This document shows positions 46,287-53,546 of a stretch of 64,000 bases of DNA, one piece after another. The stretch comes from an uncultured Amylibacter sp. Lineage in GTDB: Bacteria > Pseudomonadota > Alphaproteobacteria > Rhodobacterales > Rhodobacteraceae. The stretch lies in contig OY365738.1 of the NCBI GenBank assembly GCA_959347345.1, positions 682,001 to 746,000 of the forward strand, written 5' to 3'. The position numbers and the translations under genes are program-made. Numbering within the stretch: position 1 is the stretch's first letter; each line of letters opens with the position of its first letter. The notes beneath the pieces were generated by a model. It ran no database searches. It was not told the origin of the DNA and worked only from the letters and a program-made list of their open reading frames with translations.

Positions 46287-47344
46287 GGCGGTGCCTCCTG
46301 CATTCCAGTTTCACCCCCTGTTTTATCGGTATTCACGCGGTCATGCAAGCCAACTCGTGCGGCCTTCACCAAAGGCATAAGATGACGCAATAAATCCGTC
46401 ACCCCTTGCCCAGAGACCGCCGAAATGGGGAAAACTGTAACCCCCAATTCGCGCTCCAAAACCCCGCGTTGCTTTGCCGCCGCTTTATCCGTCAGTGCGT
46501 CAATTTTATTCAAAACAACGACCGAGCCGCGACTCGCCAAATCGCCACCATAACATTCCAATTCATGCCTTAAAGTTTTGTAATCGGCGACAATATCATC
46601 GCCCGTGGCATCAATAATATGCAATAATTGCGAGCATCGCTCGACATGCCCCAAGAACCGTGCGCCCAGTCCCACACCCCTATGCGCGCCCTCAATCAGC
46701 CCCGGAATATCGGCAATCACGCATTCCTGCCCATCCACGCCCAGCACGCCCAGATTGGGATGTAAGGTGGTAAAAGGATAGTCCGCTATCTTTGGTTTTG
46801 CCCGTGTTGTTGCCGCCAGAAACGTGGATTTACCAGCGTTCGGCAGCCCGACAAGCCCGATATCGGCAATCAGTTTCAAGCGCAGCCAAATGGTGCGTTC
46901 CAACGCGGGTTGCCCTCCGTTCGCACGGCGGGGTGCTTGGTTCGTGGCGGTTTTGAAATGCAGGTTGCCAAAGCCTCCGTTACCGCCAGCGACCAGCAAA
47001 ACCTTCTGCCCAGTCGTGTGTAAATCGGTGATGAGGGTTTCTTTGTCCTCTTCCAATATCTCCGTGCCAACGGGGACGAATAGGATTTTATCCGCGCCAT
47101 TGCGTCCGTATTTCTGTTGCCCCGCGCCGGATTTGCCGTTTTCGGCGAAGAAATGTTGCTGGAAGCGGAAGTCTATCAGTGTGTTTAGGTTGTCAATCGC
47201 GTGGGCATAGACGTTGCCGCCCTTGCCGCCGTTGCCTCCGTCTGGGCCGCCGAATTCAATGTGTGCTTCACGGCGGAAGGAAACGCAGCCGTTGCCTCCT
47301 GCCCCTGATTTTAGGTGAACCCGCGCTATGTCTAAGAATTTCAT
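46274..47344 (-). CDS. obg: Obg-family ribosome-assembly GTPase
   Basis: Obg is a GTPase of 50S assembly and growth control; 356 residues. The Gly-rich Obg fold is residues 1-158 ([22 protein letters not shown] begins it, [16 protein letters not shown] in the middle). The G domain has [13 protein letters not shown] (G1), [10 protein letters not shown] (G3) and NKIDAL (G4). In relatives it follows rplU-rpmA closely. Here a mosaic repeat of about 550 bp separates it from rpmA. Confidence 0.95.
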   Translation of the reverse strand: MKFLDIARVHLKSGAGGNGCVSFRREAHIEFGGPDGGNGGKGGNVYAHAIDNLNTLIDFRFQQHFFAENGKSGAGQQKYGRNGADKILFVPVGTEILEEDKETLITDLHTTGQKVLLVAGGNGGFGNLHFKTATNQAPRRANGGQPALERTIWLRLKLIADIGLVGLPNAGKSTFLAATTRAKPKIADYPFTTLHPNLGVLGVDGQECVIADIPGLIEGAHRGVGLGARFLGHVERCSQLLHIIDATGDDIVADYKTLRHELECYGGDLASRGSVVVLNKIDALTDKAAAKQRGVLERELGVTVFPISAVSGQGVTDLLRHLMPLVKAARVGLHDRVNTDKTGGETGMQEAPPWTP

Positions 47345-47364
47345 GAGTAGGGTGTGGCGGGTTT

Positions 47365-47910
47365 TTGGGGGATTGTCAATAGTGGTTAGTGATTAGTGGT
47401 TAGTGGTTAGTGGCTTTAGCCCTTCGGGTATTCGTCATCGCGACATAGGGCAGTTGAACCTGCCCGTAAAATAAAACAATGATACCGACCAGCGTGGTCT
47501 TTTGTGCGTAGCCCCCGCACAAGGGCAGTTGAACCTGCCCGATAAGACAAAGATTCGCGGGAGCATGCCAAAAGCCCTTTGGTTTCAAGACTATAGATTC
47601 TCTATAAATTTACTATCTGGAATAACAAGACGAGAGAGTGGATTATTTGCAAAGAAACCTTGGGAAGTGGTGATGGGTTTGCTCTAAATTTATTTAGGCA
47701 GTGCCTAGATGCTTGGATAGGCTTTAGCCAAAAATCACCCGTCCAGCTCTCCGCAGGAGGGGTGGGCGGGTGGGAAGCCCGAACGAAGGGGCTTGCCCCC
47801 CAAGTGAGGGCGAAAACAAAAAACTTCCGCTCTTAACTTCTAATAACCAACTCCTAATCTCTAATAGCCAATCATTCATCGTTAATCGTTAATCGTTAAT
47901 CGTTAATCGT
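47365..47910 (+). repeat. Mosaic element inside the rplU-rpmA-obg gene order
   Basis: TTAGTGATTAGTGG heptamers (47382-47411); the CTTCGGGTATTCGTCATCGC module; two copies of the GGGCAG-TTGAAC-CTGCCC palindrome (47448-47465 and 47523-47540); CAAAAGCCCTTTGG; the ATAAATTTACTATCTGG / CTCTAAATTTATTTAGG module; the GCTCTCCGCAGGAGGGG module; then TCATCGTTAATCGTTAATCG heptamers (47875-47916). These run into the last codons of rpmA. Confidence 0.85.
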
Positions 47911-48163
47911 TAACCTGCGAGACAGAGATAAAACTGCGTCCCTTAATCCCTTTGCGAAAGGTGACAGACCCCTCTACCAGTGCGAAAATCGTGTGGTCTT
48001 TGCCCTGCCCTACGCCTTTGCCAGGCCACCATTTGTTGCCCCGTTGCCGAGCGATTATATTGCCCGGTATCACGGCTTCGCCACCATATTTCTTTATGCC
48101 GAGCCGCCGACCCGCCGAATCACGACCATTACGCGATGAACCGCCTGCTTTTTTATGTGCCAT
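47903..48163 (-). CDS. rpmA: Ribosomal protein bL27
   Basis: A 86-residue ribosomal protein of the 50S subunit, [20 protein letters not shown] at the start, then [18 protein letters not shown] and the [14 protein letters not shown] block. The start is 12 bp after the rplU stop. The final residues QVND and the stop are encoded by the TTAACGA heptamer array, so even this core protein has a repeat-derived end. Confidence 0.96.
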   Translation of the reverse strand: MAHKKAGGSSRNGRDSAGRRLGIKKYGGEAVIPGNIIARQRGNKWWPGKGVGQGKDHTIFALVEGSVTFRKGIKGRSFISVSQVND

Positions 48164-48175
48164 TTTTACACTCCT

Positions 48176-48733
48176 TTATGTTTTGTCAGCGGACTTAGTC
48201 GCTGGTTTTTTAGCTGGTGCTTTTTTCACCGCTGGTTTTTTCGCGGCTGGTTTTTTCACCGCATCTTTTTTCACCGCTTCTTTTTTCACCACTGGTTTAT
48301 CTGCTGGTTTCACCGCATCTTTTTTCACTGCGGGCTTCTTCGCCGCCTTCTTCACAGGCGCGACAACCACCTCAAATCCAGCCCCGTTAACCGCAGCCAT
48401 AACGCCGCTTTTATCCGCGCCAGTTGCCAGAATATCCTTCACCCGCAAAACCGTTATTTGCTGGCGATGCCCCTTAGTACGCTGGCTAGAATGCTTGCGC
48501 CTCCGCTTGACATAGTGGATGACTTTGGGGGCTTTTGCCTGTTCCAAAATCTCTGCCTGAACACCCGCGTTCGCAACCATAGGCGCGCCGACAACAGGCG
48601 TTTTTCCACCCAGCAACAAAACCTCGTTAAACTGCACGATATCACCAGCCACGCCAACGATTTTCTCTATCCGCAGAACATCCTTTTGGGCAACTTTATA
48701 CTGCTTACCCCCAGTTTTTATTACCGCAAACAT
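48176..48733 (-). CDS. rplU: Ribosomal protein bL21 with a long Lys/Ala/Pro tail
   Basis: The first 103 or so residues are bL21 (FAVIKTGGKQYKVAQKDVLR to the HRQQITVLRVKDI region). About 80 further residues form a low-complexity tail of KKPAVKKDAVK and KPAAKKPAVKKAPAKKP units, encoded by short tandem DNA repeats. The ATG at 48733 is chosen (AAAGGA upstream) over one at 48787 that precedes the domain. Tails of this composition on ribosomal proteins bind nucleic acid in other bacteria; here that is inferred. Confidence 0.94.
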   Translation of the reverse strand: MFAVIKTGGKQYKVAQKDVLRIEKIVGVAGDIVQFNEVLLLGGKTPVVGAPMVANAGVQAEILEQAKAPKVIHYVKRRRKHSSQRTKGHRQQITVLRVKDILATGADKSGVMAAVNGAGFEVVVAPVKKAAKKPAVKKDAVKPADKPVVKKEAVKKDAVKKPAAKKPAVKKAPAKKPATKSADKT

Positions 48734-48970
48734 TGCGTTTTCCTTTTTCTTTCGCGTCCTGTGGTCTTTGGCGAGCGATGCTGCCAAACGTTTTATTTAC
48801 CTCGAACTGCGCGGCCGTTAGGCCTATGTTTATTAACAAGTCGCCCATATAGCCTATTATTTCACGGATTAAAAGGGGGTTTTTAAAGAAAAACCGCGTG
48901 GATGGTGGGTTTTTGTGGGATTTTGCGGATTTTACTTGCGTTTTGTGGGGAATTTGGGCAGAATCGTGCG

Positions 48971-49474
48971 ATGACACATGATGATAATGACAAACCCTCC
49001 CGAATCACCCCGCGAATCACCGATTTTCCCACGTTAAGCGGGCGGATTGGCGATACGCTGGGGCATTCGGACTGGGTGCGGATTGATCAGGCGCGGATTG
49101 ATAACTTTGCCGATGTTACTTGCGATTGGCAATATATCCATATTAACAAGGCGAAAGTGCGTGATGAGGGCGAGTTTGACGGCACGATAGCCCACGGATA
49201 TTTACTATTATCCATGCTGACGGTTTTGGTCGGGCAGGCTATGCCCGCGATTGAGGGGGTGAAAACCTTTATAAACTATGGGCTTAATCGGGTGCGGTTC
49301 GTGCGCCCTGTGGTCAGCGGGTCTGAGATTCGCGCGAATGTGGTGCTGGTGAGTGTTCAGCAAAAACGCGCGGGTGCGTGGTTGGTGGAGTTAGAGGTGA
49401 GCGTGGAAGTTAAAGGCAAAGACGGTGTGGCGGTAGTGGCGCAGTGTCTAACGCTGTATTTGGTTAGTGATTAG
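48971..49474 (+). CDS. MaoC-family (R)-hydratase-like protein
   Basis: A 167-residue hot-dog-fold protein. The MaoC hydratase motif is present as FADVTCDWQYIHIN, with the catalytic Asp and His, followed by GTIAHGYLLLSML. Family members hydrate trans-2-enoyl-CoA; similar single-domain proteins resemble NodN. The ATG at 48971 starts the family-like region; an upstream in-frame start at 48902 adds 23 unrelated residues. The C-terminus YLVSD and the stop come from a TTAGTGA array. It is divergent from rplU. Confidence 0.88.
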   Translation: MTHDDNDKPSRITPRITDFPTLSGRIGDTLGHSDWVRIDQARIDNFADVTCDWQYIHINKAKVRDEGEFDGTIAHGYLLLSMLTVLVGQAMPAIEGVKTFINYGLNRVRFVRPVVSGSEIRANVVLVSVQQKRAGAWLVELEVSVEVKGKDGVAVVAQCLTLYLVSD

Positions 49475-49835
49475 CGATTAGTGATTAACGATTAGTGGGG
49501 GCTTTTGTGCATATAGAGCTTTTTCTTGCGAAAAAGCCCATACACAAAAGCCTTTGGTTACAAGATGATAGAGATTCTATAAATTTACTATCTGGAATAA
49601 CAAGATTATAGAGTGGATTATTTGTTTAGAATACTTGGGAATTGGTGATAGGCAAGTTCTAAATTTATTTAGGCTTGGCAAAAGACGCTCGGACAGGCTT
49701 GGGTGCGCCCGCCCCGAAGAGGGCTTGCCCTCAAGGGTGCGGGCGCACCCCGTGGTGACATCGCAAAGCGATGGCGAAGACCCGAAGGGCTATTCACTAA
49801 TCACTAATCACTAATCATTCATCACTAATAAATAC
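49458..49835 (+). repeat. Mosaic element between the MaoC gene and tRNA-Asp, simple hairpin form
   Basis: TTAGTGATTAGCGATTAG heptamers (49461-49496), then the hairpin module without insert (49500-49552): left arm GGCTTTTGTGCATATAGAGC, loop TTCTTGCGAA, right arm AAGCCCATACACAAAAGCC. The ATAAATTTACTATCTGG module, a short G+C-rich module and the GATGGCGAAGACCCGAAGGG module follow, then TCACTAA heptamers (49794-49830). The RNA form would be a strong imperfect hairpin. Confidence 0.85.
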
Positions 49836-49912
49836 TGGCGCGGTTGACGGGGCTCGAACCCGCGACCTCCGGCGTGACAGGCCGGCACTCTAACCAACTG
49901 AGCTACAACCGC
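49836..49912 (-). tRNA. tRNA-Asp (anticodon GTC)
   Basis: On the minus strand, acceptor GCGGTTG pairs with CAACCGC, discriminator G, CCA encoded. The anticodon arm is GCCGG-CCTGTCAC-GCCGG-like with GTC at the anticodon; the T arm is GCGGG-TTCGAGC-CCCGT. A heptamer array ends five bases from its 3' end. Confidence 0.95.
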
Positions 49913-50144
49913 GCTTGGTCGCCCTTCTAACCGATTATTAATTTTATTTCAACCCCCTGCCACCCTTATTTTCACTTTATTTTAATTTTATTCCACCTTA
50001 TATTTCAAACAAATCACGCTTTTTTGACAAAAAAACACTTGGCAAAAGTTTATTTTGTGGTATATTCGCACGAATCGTCACACAGACGAGACACACAACG
50101 ACATTAAAAAAACACTTAACATCCAAGACGGAGCACTGAAAACC

Positions 50145-50666
50145 ATGTCCATTAAAAACATAAACCCCCTTAAAAACCTGCTTGCAGGTGCGGCTTTGGT
50201 TGCAATCTGTGCGTCCGCGCCCGCGTTTGCCCAAGACGCGACAACTGACCCAAACGAGCCACAAGTCCATGCGACTCTCTCTGTTAATGAATTCTTCATT
50301 GATTTCGGCTGGCAGTGGGAAAATGAAAGCGTCTATACCGGCAAAGTCATTCTTTACCCCTATGAAGACGAATCACGTGACGAGCCACTTTTGTTCCTCT
50401 GCGGTGCTGGTTTTATGACTGGCGATTTGTCCAAGGATGACAAATTAACCGCCCTGCGCCCTATCGGTTTAACGATTAACGGGCAACCTGTTTTGCTGGG
50501 TTTTGACTATTTTGCCAAGGTGAAAAATCAAAACGCCTTGGATAAGGCGACCGCGAATTGCCAATTTGTCAGCTTTGAAGGCGAATTGAAAGAAACCGAT
50601 GAAATCGGCTACTTTGTTGCCACGGCTACGCCAGCAACGCCTATTGACCCAAAAGCGAAAAAATAA
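50145..50666 (+). CDS. Secreted or periplasmic protein of unknown function
   Basis: A 173-residue protein with a clean Sec signal peptide (KNLLAGAALVAICASAPAFA, cleavage after AFA). The mature part is acidic with LSVNEFFIDFGWQWENESVY, LLFLCGAGFM and LDKATANCQFVSFEGEL; its two Cys could pair. It ends in KAKK. I do not recognise the family. The start ATG at 50145 is chosen because it opens the signal peptide; CGGAG lies 12 bases upstream. A hairpin terminator follows 8 bp after the stop, so it is a single-gene transcript. Confidence 0.85.
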   Translation: MSIKNINPLKNLLAGAALVAICASAPAFAQDATTDPNEPQVHATLSVNEFFIDFGWQWENESVYTGKVILYPYEDESRDEPLLFLCGAGFMTGDLSKDDKLTALRPIGLTINGQPVLLGFDYFAKVKNQNALDKATANCQFVSFEGELKETDEIGYFVATATPATPIDPKAKK

Positions 50667-50674
50667 TCTTTTAG

Positions 50675-50699
50675 CATAGCCCCTGCTAAAGGGGCTATG
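50675..50699 (+). terminator. Hairpin terminator after the periplasmic protein gene
   Basis: Perfect 10-bp arms, CATAGCCCCT and AGGGGCTATG, around the loop GCTAA, followed by TATTTCCCCC. The T-run is short, so termination may be modest or bidirectional. Confidence 0.8.
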
Positions 50700-50739
50700 T
50701 ATTTCCCCCGCGTTTGCCCGCGTTGTAAAAAGGGCTACC

Positions 50740-51612
50740 ATGCAACATTCCAAAGCCGTTATGATGGTGCTGTTCGGTGCGACCTGCATGAGCTTTGCCG
50801 CGCTGTTTGTGCGGGCGATTGAAACCAACGACGGCTTTCAAATCATTGCCTATCGCAGTATTGGCCAGTGTTTTATCATCACTTTAGTCGCATGTTTAAT
50901 GAAAAAAACCACGCCGTGGCGGTTTTTCGCCAGCCTGTGTGTCCAAGACATTTGGATTGGCGGGGCGATGGGTTTGTCCTATTGTTTTTATGTGTTTGCC
51001 TTGCTGAATACTTCGGTCGCCTCGGCGCTGTTTATCCTGAGTATCGGGCCGGTTTTCGCCGCCGTGCTCGCTTGGATGTTCCTTGGCGCACCGCCGACGA
51101 TACGGGCGACTATTTCCATAATAGGCGCGTTAATTGGCGTGGGTATTATGATGCTGTCGGGCGCGGATTTGGGGCGCGGGTTGGGGAATTTCTACGCGGT
51201 TCTGTGCGCGTTTTTCTTTGCCGTTATGCTGGTTATCGCCCGTGGCTCTGGTCGCACGGACGTGCTGAGCGGTAATTTTCTGGGCGCGTTTTTCGCGATG
51301 ATTTGGATGGGGACAACGGCGTTGGTGCTCAGCGATACTGGATTGCGCGTCAGTACCTATGATTTGACCCTGATGATATCAATGGGGGTTGTCACAATCG
51401 GCATGGGGATGGCGATGGTTGCCCGAGCCTCGCCGTTTTTGCCCCCTGCCGAGCTCAGCGTGCTGATGTTGGTGGAAAGCTTGCTCGCGCCCCTGTGGGT
51501 GTGGGGGTTTATGGGCGAGGCGTTAAGCTGGTTAGAGGTGCTGGGTGGCACGGTATTATTGGCAAGCGTGGTATTGTTGGTGTGGCGGAGGAAATCGCAA
51601 AGACCCCGATAA
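50740..51612 (+). CDS. DMT-superfamily (EamA) exporter
   Basis: A 290-residue membrane protein with about ten hydrophobic segments in two EamA repeats (GATCMSFAALFVRAIE at the start, MLVESLLAPLWVWGFMGEAL near the end). The ENxxPLW-like VESLLAPLWVW signature and the SYCFYVFALLNTSVA segment fit a drug/metabolite exporter. The substrate is unknown. Its last 68 bp overlap a J-domain ORF in another frame. It is not closely similar to the EamA protein at 22394. Confidence 0.88.
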   Translation: MQHSKAVMMVLFGATCMSFAALFVRAIETNDGFQIIAYRSIGQCFIITLVACLMKKTTPWRFFASLCVQDIWIGGAMGLSYCFYVFALLNTSVASALFILSIGPVFAAVLAWMFLGAPPTIRATISIIGALIGVGIMMLSGADLGRGLGNFYAVLCAFFFAVMLVIARGSGRTDVLSGNFLGAFFAMIWMGTTALVLSDTGLRVSTYDLTLMISMGVVTIGMGMAMVARASPFLPPAELSVLMLVESLLAPLWVWGFMGEALSWLEVLGGTVLLASVVLLVWRRKSQRPR

Positions 51613-51835
51613 CCAAGAAAAATCTAAAAAAATCCGTTCCCCAAAACCTAAACACAATTTCTATACAGTTCTAGGTGTTTCCGATAACGCCACCGATGCA
51701 GAAATAAAAAAGGCTTATCATAAAAAAGCTAAGGAATTTCACCCTGACCAAAATAAAAACGACCCAAAAGCCGCAACCGCTTTTAAAGAAATTACCGAAG
51801 CCTATGAATCTTTGAAAAGCATGAAAAAGGTATAA
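51545..51835 (+). CDS. Small J-domain protein overlapping the upstream exporter gene
   Basis: A 96-residue ORF whose last 60 residues are a J-domain: FYTVLGVSDNATDAEIKKAY, HKKAKEFHPDQNKNDP (HPD present) and AFKEITEAYESL. The only usable upstream start is a GTG at 51545, inside the exporter gene, with AGAGG 6 bases before it. Residues before the J-domain are probably a by-product of the overlap. A co-chaperone role is inferred. The composition is A+T-rich, and it could be a fragment of a larger DnaJ protein. Confidence 0.65.
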   Translation: MARYYWQAWYCWCGGGNRKDPDNQEKSKKIRSPKPKHNFYTVLGVSDNATDAEIKKAYHKKAKEFHPDQNKNDPKAATAFKEITEAYESLKSMKKV

Positions 51836-51935
51836 TAGCGTAACGCACTTGTGTTATTTATAATTTTGTTATTTACAATGGCGAACTATATGATTATATG
51901 ATATAGTAAAGCAACTGGAACTTAAGGGGGCTTGT

Positions 51936-52430
51936 TTGATGACTATGCGACCTGTTAAAGACACCTGCGCGATTGAACCCGCATGGGATGATGCGCCCAC
52001 AGGGGTGGGGGGTGCGTCCTATGGTGGCTCTTTGCCGAATGTTTCACCCAATAATCCGCAAGACACCCACGCGACCAGCGCCGATATGTGCGAGCAAATC
52101 ATGGCGGGGATAGACCGTCAGTTGCGCCTTGCGGGGGAAGAAGGCGATGGCGATATTGCGGTCTCTGAACCCAGTAAAACAGGCCTGTTCAATTTCGCAA
52201 AGATGCACAAAATAACCCGCGCCCCGTTTGTTGTTTTGCGGGATAATGGCAATTTATCTACCACTTGGAACTATGAAAACGGCAATAAATTTAAACTTAT
52301 ATTCCTAAAAGATGGCAGCCTAAATTATGTTGCGTTCTTAAACAGACCTGAAAAACGGGCAACCCTGCACGGCAACGACACCATCATGGGTGTGATGAAT
52401 TTTATCCAATCCAATGAAATCATCCTATAA
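51936..52430 (+). CDS. Hypothetical protein, first gene of an overlapping pair
   Basis: A 164-residue soluble protein, not recognised. The C-terminal half is the conserved-looking part: APFVVLRDNGNLSTTWNYENG, then FLKDGSLNYVAFLNRPEK, a strand-rich layout. The N-terminal half is Pro/Gly/Ser-rich with little predicted structure. AAGGGGGC lies 10 bases before the ATG at 51936. It overlaps the second gene by 17 bp, so the two should be co-expressed and coupled. The pair ends 18 bp from the 3' end of tRNA-Val. Confidence 0.72.
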   Translation: MMTMRPVKDTCAIEPAWDDAPTGVGGASYGGSLPNVSPNNPQDTHATSADMCEQIMAGIDRQLRLAGEEGDGDIAVSEPSKTGLFNFAKMHKITRAPFVVLRDNGNLSTTWNYENGNKFKLIFLKDGSLNYVAFLNRPEKRATLHGNDTIMGVMNFIQSNEIIL

Positions 52431-52905
52431 AATCATCAAGGGCAACCCCCTATTAAACGACCATACAATCACCCGATATGTCGGGGGTAGTTTTGTCAAT
52501 CCGCAGGATGGCTCTATTGATGGCGCGGCGTTTCTTTCTAAACCGAATCACAACGGGCGTGTATCGTATAATTGGCTGGATTTCTTTGATGGCACGGAGG
52601 CGGAACAGATGCGCAAGGTCAGGAATGCTATTAACATAAAAAATCTGGGGGCGAGCGCGGTTTTTGCCAATTTGAACGTTGGCAATGTTAGGAAGACCTT
52701 GCAGGCTAGGGTTTCGGGGGCGGATATTATTCACGACCCTACCGAACAATCTGCGGACTTAAAGCAAGATGAGTCCCACTGTGTTATGACTGGCATACCA
52801 GAAAAATTGGAGGGGGATTATGAAGAATCTTCGCTGGAAGATTTGGTAAGCGAGGAAATTGCCGAATGTATAATCGGTACCCATCCCGCCCGCGAGCCTA
52901 TATAA
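52414..52905 (+). CDS. Hypothetical protein, second gene of an overlapping pair
   Basis: A 163-residue soluble protein, not recognised. It opens NPLLNDHTITRYVGGSFVNP, contains SYNWLDFFDG and FANLNVGNVRKTL, and ends in a Glu-rich segment (EDLVSEEIAECIIG). The start overlaps its partner by 17 bp. The pairing of a small strand-rich protein with a second small protein next to a tRNA looks like an acquired two-gene module, such as toxin-antitoxin, but no known family motif supports a name. Confidence 0.72.
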   Translation: MKSSYKIIKGNPLLNDHTITRYVGGSFVNPQDGSIDGAAFLSKPNHNGRVSYNWLDFFDGTEAEQMRKVRNAINIKNLGASAVFANLNVGNVRKTLQARVSGADIIHDPTEQSADLKQDESHCVMTGIPEKLEGDYEESSLEDLVSEEIAECIIGTHPAREPI

Positions 52906-52923
52906 AAAGGGTGTTATAAAAAA

Positions 52924-52999
<76 letters not shown>

Positions 53000-53114
53000 A
53001 CAATCACGCGGTCTTTACCCCATTTAGCAAAAGATAGCAACCCCATATCCGCGTAAATAAAAAATTTTGCGATAAAAATGGGATGTTTCGGGGAAAATGC
53101 GTTTTATCGTGGGG

Positions 53115-53546
53115 ACTCGTTTGCCGAGGGCGTGGCTTTTGTGCATATAGGGCTTTTCATAAGGGCAGTTGAACCTGCCCGACCAAGATAAAATCATGTA
53201 AAGCCCATACACAAAAGCCTTTGGTTACAAGATGAGAATGATTCTATAAATTTACTATCTGGAATAACAAGACGAGAGAGTGGATTATTTGCAAAGAATA
53301 CTTGGGAAGTGGTGATGGGTTTGCTCTAAATTTATTTAGGCTGTACCTAGATGCTATGACAGGCTTTAGCCATAAAACCCCGTCCAGCTCTCCGCAGGAG
53401 GGGTGGGCGGGTGGGCGACCGAACGAAGGGGCTTGCCCCCAAGTGAGGGCGCAACAAAAAACCTCTGCCCCTAACCTCTCATAACGAACCCACAATTCCT
53501 AATAACCAATCACTAATAACTAACAACTAATAACTAACAACTAAAC
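53115..53546 (+). repeat. Mosaic element between tRNA-Val and lon
   Basis: No left heptamers are seen. The hairpin module with insert (about 53134-53222: GGCTTTTGTGCATATAGGGC, GGGCAG-TTGAAC-CTGCCC, GCCCATACACAAAAGCC), the ATAAATTTACTATCTGG module and the GCTCTCCGCAGGAGGGG module follow. TCACTAATAACTAACAACT heptamers (53508-53543) then run up to the lon stop. The preceding 53000-53114 holds no recognisable feature. Confidence 0.85.

Noticed and set aside
48155..48886. 243-codon plus-strand open frame rich in Phe
   Set aside because: It is antisense to rplU; the Phe runs are the complement of the Lys-rich tail codons.
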